The notes beneath the pieces were generated by a model. That model did no database searches. It was not told the DNA's origin and saw only the letters and a list, made by a program, of their open reading frames with translations. Shown in pieces: positions 1 to 4,795 of a DNA stretch of 5,666 nucleotides. Made by a program: the position numbers and the translations under genes. The stretch lies in contig JAUWMS010000210.1 in NCBI GenBank assembly GCA_030613045.1, forward strand, positions 1 to 5,666, read 5' to 3'. Each line of letters begins with the position of its first letter. Positions within the stretch are counted from its first letter, which is position 1. This DNA comes from Candidatus Latescibacterota bacterium (GTDB taxonomy: Bacteria > Latescibacterota > 4484-107).

Positions 1-426
1 GATATGTTCGACAAATACGTAGCGCCCTGGTGCAAGAAAATGGCTGATCTCTGTCATCAACATCAAGCCATCCTTCACATCCACAGCCATGGACATATCC
101 AGGAGGTGATGGATGCCTTGGTCGCGACAGGGGTTGACCTGCTGAATCCGGTTGGCCCTTCCGACCACAATGATCTTGAATTCTTTAAGCAAGAATGGGG
201 AAATAGGATTACTTTCCTGGGTGGGATCAGCACAAAGATCGCCGAGATGAACAGAGAGAAAATAGAATCCCACATAGCCCGGGTCATGGAGATCGGATGT
301 AAAGGAAGCCGGTTTATGCCCAGAACAGAGAGCGGCATCCCCGTGATGGAATCGGATAAAGCTCGTTTCTTTATAGATACGCTTGCTCGCTATCGCCGGC
401 AACATGGAACGTTGGGAGAAAGATAA
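1..426 (+). CDS. URO-D superfamily protein, C-terminal fragment (5' end outside window)
   Basis: The frame is open from base 1, so the gene begins upstream. 141 residues are visible, ending at TAA 424-426. They match the C-terminal half of the uroporphyrinogen decarboxylase / cobalamin-dependent methyltransferase fold. A strand with a His-rich motif, HIHSHGHI (fragment residues 26-33), sits where methyltransferase members carry H-x-C zinc ligands. It is followed by LLNPVGP (47-53) and FLGGIST (72-78), the last strands and loops of the TIM barrel. The C-terminal segment GSRFMPRTESGIP (102-114) ends in a helix. True HemE acts in haem synthesis, but the divergent paralogues in anaerobes more often serve methyl transfer to corrinoid proteins. 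Nothing here fixes the substrate. The next gene is a paralogue 50 bases downstream on the same strand, so the two are probably cotranscribed. Superfamily assignment is firm and function is open. Confidence 0.85.
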   Translation, partial: DMFDKYVAPWCKKMADLCHQHQAILHIHSHGHIQEVMDALVATGVDLLNPVGPSDHNDLEFFKQEWGNRITFLGGISTKIAEMNREKIESHIARVMEIGCKGSRFMPRTESGIPVMESDKARFFIDTLARYRRQHGTLGER

Positions 427-465
427 GTTTTAAGAAATAAGCGGTATCATCCATGTAAAGCGAAC

Positions 466-476
466 GGAGTAGGAGG
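466..476 (+). promoter_or_regulatory. Ribosome binding site(s) for the second URO-D-like gene
   Basis: Two purine cores lie before ATG 477: GGAG at 466-469, seven bases from the start, and AGGAGG at 471-476, which touches the ATG. The first has usable spacing. The second is stronger but too close for this start and would better serve an in-frame codon slightly downstream, where there is no ATG before residue 8 (498). The family-typical N-terminus MTSKERVMKAL still favours ATG 477. Confidence 0.5.
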
Positions 477-1532
477 ATGACCAGCAAAGAACGGGTTATG
501 AAAGCACTTGATTTCGAATCCCCGGATCGCATACCACGCTTTGATAATTTCTGGGGAGAATTTGTTGAAAATTGGCGTAAAGAAAAAGGAGTTAGCCAGG
601 AAGTTGATATTCGCGATTATTATGGAATTGACCTTTCTGTTCCAGTAGCCGATGAGACATTCTTCCCGAGCACCAAAGGAGTGATAGAAAAAAAAGGAAA
701 TTATTTAATCTCTAAAGATGGCTGGGGGAGAACCGTAAAAACAAGGGAAGGCTCCTATTTTTCTCAGACAATAGACACCGTCTTGAAAACCAGAAATGAC
801 TTGGACAACTTGGAATTTGAGCCAGCGGATTTGGACATACGCTATGAACACTTCCTGGAGAGGGTAAAGAGGGATAAACAAAAGAAAAGGGCTGTGTTCT
901 GTAAGATCGGTGGTCCCTTCCATCGTTGCTCTTTTATTCGGGGAGAGGCAAAATTTCTCATGGATTTGGTCAGTGATAAGAGTTTCGCCAAAGCACTGGT
1001 GGAGAAGGTGGCAACTAACCGCGTCTCGATCGGGTTAGAGTCGTTGCGCAGAGGGAATCTCTATGATACTGGCGTCTGGATCTATGATGATATGGGTGCA
1101 AATGAGGCCCCGATGTTTTCCCCAAAGATATTTGAGGAAATTTTCCTGCCGGTTTACATAAGCATGGTAAGCACTCTGAAGGAGGCTGGGGCGAGAAAAG
1201 TCATTCTCCATTGTGATGGCAACATCGTTCCCTTTCTTGATATGGTGATCGAAGCTGGAATTGATGGGCTAAATCCTGTTGAGCCGAAGGCGGAGATGAA
1301 TATTTTAGAACTAATGAAAAAATACGGCGATAAACTCTCCTACATTGGCGGCGTGGATAATGCTTCGGTGCTCCCTTCCGGAGATAAGGAAAAAATCAAA
1401 AGGCATATTTTACCTATTCTGGAAGCAGGGAGGGAGGGGGGAATCGTCATCGGCACCCATTCCATCGGACCGGACATCTCTGTGGAGACTTATGATTTCT
1501 ATCATTCTTTAGTCCGCAAGTATGGAAATTGA
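477..1532 (+). CDS. URO-D / corrinoid methyltransferase-like protein (complete, 351 aa)
   Basis: A full-length URO-D superfamily TIM barrel of usual size. The N-terminus MTSKERVMKALDFESPDRIP (1-20) is the standard opening of the uncharacterised methyltransferase-like branch. HemE's arginine-rich substrate loop is not seen, so haem synthesis is unlikely. Other landmarks are WIYDDMG (201-207), VILHCDGNI (242-250), GLNPVEP (264-270), YIGGVDN (289-295) and GTHSIGPD (326-333). MtaA/MtbA-type enzymes bind zinc through H-x-C plus a later Cys. Here the first site reads H245-C246-D247 and the later loop has Thr/His instead of Cys, so any metal site differs. The gene lies 50 bases after a paralogue and is AT-rich compared with everything from 1635 onward. 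It is probably part of a methyl-compound or related catabolic cluster extending upstream. The substrate cannot be named from sequence. Confidence 0.88.
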   Translation: MTSKERVMKALDFESPDRIPRFDNFWGEFVENWRKEKGVSQEVDIRDYYGIDLSVPVADETFFPSTKGVIEKKGNYLISKDGWGRTVKTREGSYFSQTIDTVLKTRNDLDNLEFEPADLDIRYEHFLERVKRDKQKKRAVFCKIGGPFHRCSFIRGEAKFLMDLVSDKSFAKALVEKVATNRVSIGLESLRRGNLYDTGVWIYDDMGANEAPMFSPKIFEEIFLPVYISMVSTLKEAGARKVILHCDGNIVPFLDMVIEAGIDGLNPVEPKAEMNILELMKKYGDKLSYIGGVDNASVLPSGDKEKIKRHILPILEAGREGGIVIGTHSIGPDISVETYDFYHSLVRKYGN

Positions 1533-1634
1533 TTTGATCACAGAGCGTGAAAGCGTGTCAGACCTATCGTCATTGTCAGTAGAAATCTAATTTCTTTGCA
1601 TCCTCTGTGGTTCTATCGGTAGCCCAATCGAGCT
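1533..1634 (+). other. Junction spacer between URO-D genes and the translation cluster
   Basis: About 100 bases without a gene. AGAAAT (1581-1586) and ATTTCT (1590-1595) form a perfect 6-bp stem around CTA. CACAGAG (1539-1545) is mirrored by CTCTGTG (1603-1609), giving an outer 7-bp stem. TGTCAG occurs twice (1556-1561, 1575-1580) and CTATCG twice (1564-1569, 1613-1618). No run of T follows a stem, so I do not call a terminator. A TTGTCA at 1573-1578 lacks a convincing -10 partner. Base composition changes across this stretch. A promoter for the ylxP cluster would be expected here or upstream but is not visible. Confidence 0.5.
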
Positions 1635-1916
1635 ATGATTATCGGCGCGTGCGAAATAGATCTATGGATTCCGGAGAGCCGGTCGTTGAAACAGAAGCGA
1701 TACGCGATCAAAAGTCTGAAGGAGCGGATCAAAAACCGGTTCAACGTCTCGGCGTCGGAGGTGGACCATCACGACCTATGGCAGCGATGCCGTTTGGGCG
1801 TCGTGATCGCCTCCACGGATACCCGATACGCTCATCAGGTGCTCTCCAAAGTGGTGGACTATGTGCGAAGCGATGGCCGGGTGGAGCTTCTGGACTATAC
1901 GATAGAAATGCGGTAA
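1635..1916 (+). CDS. ylxP: DUF503 / YlxP-family protein
   Basis: A 93-residue protein of the DUF503 family, a small alpha/beta fold of about 90-100 residues. It shows the family pattern clearly: an N-terminal strand MIIGACEIDLWIP, the signature SRSLKQKRYAIKSLKERIKNRFN (residues 15-37), then the DLWQR box (47-51) and the closing VELLDY strand (83-88). YlxP is usually encoded between infB and rbfA and is thought to act with the ribosome. Its exact role is poorly established. Here rbfA follows as expected, but infB is absent upstream. The ATG at 1635 is set by family length and the conserved first strand. The Shine-Dalgarno is poor (GAG at 1630-1632, too close), so translation may be weak or depend on unseen structure. 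A longer overlapping + frame from 1607 is a shadow. Confidence 0.88.
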   Translation: MIIGACEIDLWIPESRSLKQKRYAIKSLKERIKNRFNVSASEVDHHDLWQRCRLGVVIASTDTRYAHQVLSKVVDYVRSDGRVELLDYTIEMR

Positions 1917-1919
1917 AAA

Positions 1920-2010
1920 CATTGCCTAAATTTCAAAAATTTCAAAGGTTTCAAAAATTGGGGTGCCGGCAATTTTGGCAATCTTTGAAATTTTTGAAAT
2001 TTAGGCAATG
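1920..2010. repeat. 91-bp near-perfect palindrome filling the ylxP-rbfA gap
   Basis: Bases 1920-1947 are the exact reverse complement of 1983-2010, a 28-bp perfect stem. The symmetry continues inward on the same centre (paired positions sum to 3930). AAAATTG 1954-1960 pairs with CAATTTT 1970-1976, and about 38 of 45 possible pairs are Watson-Crick. The arms are built from one word: TTTCAAA starts at 1931, 1940 and 1949, an exact 9-base period. Its complement TTTGAAA starts at 1984 and 1993. TAAAA flanks both sides loosely (1914-1918, 2015-2019). There is no U-run after the stem. It occupies nearly the whole intergenic gap, ending 23 bases before the rbfA start, and would form a very stable hairpin in the transcript. 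Confidence 0.95.
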
Positions 2011-2033
2011 GAGATAAAAGCGGGGATGTGGCC

Positions 2034-2375
2034 ATGGAATACAAGCGCGCGGATCGGGTAAATGAACTTCTGCTGGAAGAAATCAGCCTCCTCGTCCGGA
2101 AGCTGAAGGACCCCCGCATCGGATTTGTAACGATCACTGGTGTGGATGTGACCGATGATCTGCGCCATGCCAAGGTCTATGTGAGCGTGATGGGCGATGA
2201 TGAGACCGTGCGCGCCGAAACATTGGAAGGCTTGCATCACGCGGCGGGATTTATTCGCAGGGAGCTGGGACACGTGCTCACCCTACGGAGAATTCCGGAA
2301 CTCGCCTTTCGGTACGATGAATCCATGGAGCAAGGCGCCCGAATGGACGCGCTGTTGAGTAACTTGCACGACTGA
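2034..2375 (+). CDS. rbfA: Ribosome-binding factor A
   Basis: A 113-residue RbfA of typical short length with a type II KH fold. RbfA binds the maturing 30S subunit near the 5' end of 16S rRNA and supports processing and cold adaptation. Features seen are the opening helix EYKRADRVNELLLEEISLLV, then DPRIGFVTITGVDVTDDLRHAKVYVS (26-51), the classic beta-strand and helix signature. The interrupted KH helix follows as HHAAGFIRREL (68-78), and the final strand is RRIPELAFRYDES (85-97). I prefer ATG 2034 because GGGG at 2022-2025 sits eight bases upstream and the protein then starts like other RbfA proteins. An in-frame GTG at 2028 would add two residues. The gene stands between ylxP and truB, the conserved order, with palindromes in both flanking gaps. 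Confidence 0.96.
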   Translation: MEYKRADRVNELLLEEISLLVRKLKDPRIGFVTITGVDVTDDLRHAKVYVSVMGDDETVRAETLEGLHHAAGFIRRELGHVLTLRRIPELAFRYDESMEQGARMDALLSNLHD

Positions 2376-2378
2376 AGG

Positions 2379-2457
2379 CAATGAATAATGAGCAATACCC
2401 TTTCGCCCCTCCCCGAATTGGGGTGGTGGGGTATTGCTCATTCCTCATTGCTCATTG
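2379..2457. repeat. 72-bp palindrome with 7-bp tandem words in the rbfA-truB gap
   Basis: The stem pairs 2379-2400 with 2429-2450, giving 20 of 22 matches (14 contiguous inside, 6 outside, a 2-base mismatch at 2385-2386/2443-2444). CCCC 2406-2409 pairs with GGGG 2420-2423 on the same centre, and G-U pairs lie between as RNA. The right arm is an exact 7-base tandem: GCTCATT 2436-2442, CCTCATT 2443-2449, GCTCATT 2450-2456. The left arm reads AATGAAT, AATGAGC, AATACCC in the same period from 2380. It starts four bases after the rbfA stop and ends 34 bases before truB. No U-tract follows. Confidence 0.93.
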
Positions 2458-2491
2458 AAGTTCTTTGCGGTGCAATTTGTCTGAGGCTTGA

Positions 2492-3373
2492 ATGGACGGC
2501 GTTCTCATCGTGGATAAGGAGCAGGGCTGGACGTCGCACGATGTCGTTGCCCGCATTCGGAAACTTTTTCACCAAAAGAAAGTGGGACATACCGGCACGC
2601 TCGATCCGATGGCCGTCGGGGTATTGGTCGTCTGTTTGGGGCGGGCTACCCGAATTATTCGCTTTCTCGACAGCGAAGAGAAGCGCTATAGCGCGGAGAT
2701 CCGACTGGGGATCACCACAGATACGTTCGATGCGGAGGGAGAGGTTACCGGGATCAAAGAAGTGCCGGAGTTCACGTTGGAGGAGCTCGAAGCCGCGTGC
2801 GAGCCCTTCCGGGGGCGGATCCAGCAAATTCCTCCGATGTTCTCCGCAGTGAAGGTATCCGGAAAAAAGCTCTATGAACTGGCCCGGAAAGGGCTGGAAA
2901 TTCCACGAACTCCGAGAGCAGTAACCATTTCCGAATTGAACATCCTGAGTTACCGGAGGCCGATCCTCCGCATCCGGGTCGTCTGCTCGAAGGGCACGTA
3001 TATCCGCGCGCTGGCCCACGATATCGGAGAACGACTAAGCACGGGAGCACATCTTACCGCCTTGCGGCGGACGCGATGCGGACGGTTCAGCGACGCGCAA
3101 AGTTTGACCCTGAATCAAGTGGCTTCCGGCGTGGAAGACGGCACCATAAACCGGAAAGTGTTTTCCATGGACGAGGCATTGAGTCCCCTCCTTCGGGTGC
3201 AGGTATCGGGAATCGAAGAAGAACGCTTCCGAAACGGAGCACCGGTGCATCGGTGGGATATTCTGGAGCACAGGGATGGCGAGGAAACCGCGCGAGTCAT
3301 CGGGGCGGACGGGGATTTTCTCGGCATAGCACAATGCGGAGAAGTCTTGAAGCCGGTCTGTGTCTTTGTGTAA
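2492..3373 (+). CDS. truB: tRNA pseudouridine(55) synthase TruB
   Basis: A 293-residue TruB, full length with a C-terminal PUA-like domain. It isomerises U55 in the T loop of most tRNAs. The catalytic motif GHTGTLDPMAVGVL (32-45) contains nucleophile Asp38. KRYSAEIRLGITTDTFDAEG (64-83) holds the conserved Tyr66 stacking residue. QIPPMFSAVKVSGKKLYELA (112-131), CSKGTYIRALAHDIG (165-179) and GAHLTALRRTRCGRF (185-199) complete the catalytic core. Residues from about 225 onward, including IEEERFRNGAPV, look like the PUA domain that grips the tRNA acceptor stem. The start ATG 2492 is supported by GAGG at 2483-2486, five bases upstream, and by the DGVLIVDK opening. Large reverse-strand open frames across this gene are shadows caused by its GC content. 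Confidence 0.97.
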   Translation: MDGVLIVDKEQGWTSHDVVARIRKLFHQKKVGHTGTLDPMAVGVLVVCLGRATRIIRFLDSEEKRYSAEIRLGITTDTFDAEGEVTGIKEVPEFTLEELEAACEPFRGRIQQIPPMFSAVKVSGKKLYELARKGLEIPRTPRAVTISELNILSYRRPILRIRVVCSKGTYIRALAHDIGERLSTGAHLTALRRTRCGRFSDAQSLTLNQVASGVEDGTINRKVFSMDEALSPLLRVQVSGIEEERFRNGAPVHRWDILEHRDGEETARVIGADGDFLGIAQCGEVLKPVCVFV

Positions 3374-3375
3374 CC

Positions 3376-3403
3376 TTCAAATTGCAAATTTTCAATCTGA
3401 AAT
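3376..3403. repeat. 26-bp loopless palindrome / degenerate heptads in the truB-ribF gap
   Basis: Bases 3376-3401 pair on themselves with 11 of 13 matches (mismatches 3380/3397 and 3385/3392). The same stretch divides into four 7-base words ending in AAT: TTCAAAT, TGCAAAT, TTTCAAT, CTGAAAT (3376-3403). It starts two bases after the truB stop and ends 16 bases before ribF. It is short and AT-rich, so chance contributes more here than in the larger palindromes. The shared heptad period is what makes it notable. Confidence 0.7.
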
Positions 3404-3419
3404 CGGTTCAGCCATCGCC

Positions 3420-4349
3420 ATGAAGATCATAGACCACATAGACTCCCTGTCCTCCCTCGACCATCCCGTAGTCACGGTGGGCACGTACGACGGCGTTCAC
3501 TTAGGACATCAGGAAATCTTGCGGGAGGTGCGCCGCAAGACGAAAATCCGAAACGGTGCCAGTGTGGTGCTGACGTTCGAGCCGCATCCACAAACGGTGG
3601 TGGCGCCAGAATCGGCTCCCTTTCTGCTGACCACAAAGGCGGAGCGGATAGCGATCTTAGAGAAGGAAGGGATAGATGAGACCATTTTCCTTCCCTTTGA
3701 CGCAGAGATGGCCCGGTTGGATGCCGAGGAGTTTGTGCGGAAAATTCTAATGGACGGAATCGGAGTCGAAGCGGTGGTGCTCGGAACCAACCACGAATTC
3801 GGCCGGGGACGATCCGGGAACGTTCGGTCCATGAAACGTTTTGGTGCGCAATTCGGATTCGAGGTGGATGCGGTCTCTTCTCTGATCGTGGATGACGTTC
3901 CGGTCAGCAGTACCCGCATCCGGGAATTGATCCGTGAGGGGCATGTTGCGGAGGCGGCCCGTCTGTTGGGACGACCATACAGCATAGCCGGAGAGGTGAT
4001 CCGGGGGGACGGTCGGGGACGCGGGCTCGGGTTTCCCACCGCAAATCTGAGCATAGATCATCCCAGAAAGCTCCTTCCCGCTGACGGTGTGTATGCTATG
4101 TGGGCCGAATTGGGCGACGCGCGTTTTCCGGCGGTGATGAACATCGGCGTGCGGCCCAGCTTCCGGGCGGGACGTGCTATCGAGGTGCACCTCCTGGATT
4201 TCAAGGACAACATTTACGGAGCAACCGTTCGAGGAAAGCTCGTGGAGAAAATCCGGGAAGAAAAACAATTCGACCATCCGGAAGCTTTATCTGAGCAGGT
4301 CGCACAGGATATTGAACGAACGAGAACACTTTTACATCCACAAAAATAG
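3420..4349 (+). CDS. ribF: Bifunctional riboflavin kinase / FAD synthetase RibF
   Basis: A 309-residue two-domain enzyme that phosphorylates riboflavin to FMN and adenylylates FMN to FAD in the cytoplasm. The N-terminal nucleotidyltransferase domain shows GTYDGVHLGH (21-30, with the HxGH nucleotide motif), LTFEPHPQ (51-58), GTNHEFGRGRSG (122-133) and SSTRIRELI (163-171). The C-terminal flavokinase domain shows GRGLGFPTANL (200-210, the PTAN ATP/Mg motif), DGVYA (222-226), NIGVRPSF (241-248) and EVHLLDF (255-261, bearing the likely catalytic Glu255). ATG 3420 gives the family-normal N-terminus. A GTG at 3360 would add 20 unrelated residues overlapping truB. No good Shine-Dalgarno is seen before 3420, so translation initiation may be weak or coupled to truB 46 bases upstream. 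No FMN riboswitch is present, and none would fit this small gap. Confidence 0.96.
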   Translation: MKIIDHIDSLSSLDHPVVTVGTYDGVHLGHQEILREVRRKTKIRNGASVVLTFEPHPQTVVAPESAPFLLTTKAERIAILEKEGIDETIFLPFDAEMARLDAEEFVRKILMDGIGVEAVVLGTNHEFGRGRSGNVRSMKRFGAQFGFEVDAVSSLIVDDVPVSSTRIRELIREGHVAEAARLLGRPYSIAGEVIRGDGRGRGLGFPTANLSIDHPRKLLPADGVYAMWAELGDARFPAVMNIGVRPSFRAGRAIEVHLLDFKDNIYGATVRGKLVEKIREEKQFDHPEALSEQVAQDIERTRTLLHPQK

Positions 4350-4426
4350 TCATTGCGCAATAGGGCCCATCCCTCCCCCTGATGACCGATGACGAATGAC
4401 AAAGGACTTCCCGAAAGGAGAAAACG
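4350..4426 (+). repeat. ribF-rpsO spacer: heptad repeat and rpsO leader
   Basis: The spacer opens with a 10-base perfect palindrome, ATTGCGCAAT (4352-4361), and then GGGCCC (4363-4368). A 7-base tandem follows: GATGACC 4381, GATGACG 4388, AATGACA 4395 and a decayed AAGGACT 4402. GTCATT at 4349-4354 can pair with AATGAC at 4395-4400. Because TGA recurs every seven bases, stops fall in all three forward frames (4383, 4390, 4397). This is also the rpsO leader. S15 represses its own mRNA through leader structures in several bacteria, but those structures differ between phyla and I cannot show one here. Confidence 0.75.
4414..4420 (+). promoter_or_regulatory. Strong ribosome binding site of rpsO
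   Basis: AAAGGAG lies six bases before ATG 4427. It is the best-spaced Shine-Dalgarno in the window, as expected for an abundant ribosomal protein, and it contrasts with the weak sites before ylxP and ribF in the same cluster. Confidence 0.85.
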
Positions 4427-4696
4427 ATGCCGTTGACAAAGGATCAGAAGACCGAGATCATGAAAAAGTTCGGAAAAAACGAGAAAGACTCGGGTGTTAC
4501 AGAGGTTCAAGTGGCGCTGCTGACCGAGCGGATCCGCCAATTGACGGACCACCTCCGGACGCACAAGAAAGATCACCATACCCGGAGGGGCTTGCTGAAG
4601 ATGGTGGGACAACGGCGGCGGCTCCTGAACTATCTGACACGGAAGGACGTCATGGCTTACAGGGCGTTGATCGCAACGCTCGACCTCAGACGCTGA
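4427..4696 (+). CDS. rpsO: 30S ribosomal protein S15
   Basis: An 89-residue protein of exactly the usual S15 length, a four-helix bundle that binds the 16S rRNA three-way junction in the central domain and is a primary assembly protein. The diagnostic stretch runs from [16 protein letters not shown] (21-36) through [20 protein letters not shown] (47-66) to the end LIATLDLRR (81-89). His and Arg residues of the KDHHTRRG turn are the main rRNA contacts in the family. The start is fixed by a strong Shine-Dalgarno at 4414-4420. The gene precedes pnp, a pairing conserved in most bacteria, where the two are cotranscribed and Pnp and RNase III act on the intergenic RNA. Confidence 0.98.
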   Translation: MPLTKDQKTEIMKKFGKNEKDSGVTEVQVALLTERIRQLTDHLRTHKKDHHTRRGLLKMVGQRRRLLNYLTRKDVMAYRALIATLDLRR

Positions 4697-4704
4697 CCCC
4701 GGAA

Positions 4705-4770
4705 GGGAATGGTGATTGGTGATTGGTTAATTGGTGATTGGTGTTTTACGTTTTGCGTTTCACCAGTCCC
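4705..4770. repeat. rpsO-pnp spacer: enclosed heptad repeats
   Basis: Outer arms 4705-4715 and 4760-4770 pair with 10 of 11 matches (one mismatch, 4709/4766). Between them, GGTGATT occurs at 4711, 4718 and 4733, with GGTTAATT inserted at 4725. A second 7-base series follows: TTTTACG 4744, TTTTGCG 4751, TTTCACC 4758, whose last copy forms part of the closing arm. In E. coli this gap holds a terminator and RNase III site. A stem is present here but no U-run follows it, and the run after 4772 is A-rich, so I call it a repeat rather than a terminator. Confidence 0.85.
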
Positions 4771-4783
4771 CTAAAAAAGAAAA

Positions 4784-4790
4784 GAGGGAG
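4784..4790 (+). promoter_or_regulatory. Ribosome binding site of pnp
   Basis: GAGGGAG lies five bases before ATG 4796. It decides the start and agrees with the conserved PNPase N-terminus that follows. Confidence 0.8.
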
Positions 4791-4795
4791 ATCGG

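Noticed and set aside
477..1532. HemE, the haem-pathway uroporphyrinogen decarboxylase
   Set aside because: The N-terminus is of the methyltransferase-like branch and the HemE substrate-binding arginine loop is not seen.
1573..1601. Sigma-70 promoter (TTGTCA with a TTGCAT-like -10)
   Set aside because: The -10 matches only three of six positions and TCTAAT at 1586 is at the wrong distance.
1931..1999. CRISPR-like array from the recurring TTTCAAA words
   Set aside because: Repeats are 7-9 bases with no unique spacers and are arranged as a palindrome.
1920..2010. Rho-independent terminator
   Set aside because: The stem is far longer than usual, AT-rich, and not followed by a U-run; rbfA begins 23 bases later in a conserved operon.
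1607..2017. Forward open frame overlapping ylxP in another phase
   Set aside because: Low-complexity product, runs into the palindrome, and the ylxP frame carries the DUF503 pattern.
2438..3019. Reverse-strand open frame of 193 codons across truB
   Set aside because: It lies opposite a highly conserved truB, has no family-like features and no independent start context.
3360..3419. Upstream GTG start for ribF
   Set aside because: Would add 20 residues, overlapping truB and encoded by the repeat, that are not part of the family's N-terminus.
3509..4054. Reverse-strand open frame of 181 codons across ribF
   Set aside because: Ser/Arg/Pro-rich translation typical of an antisense shadow of a GC-rich gene; the forward frame carries all RibF motifs.
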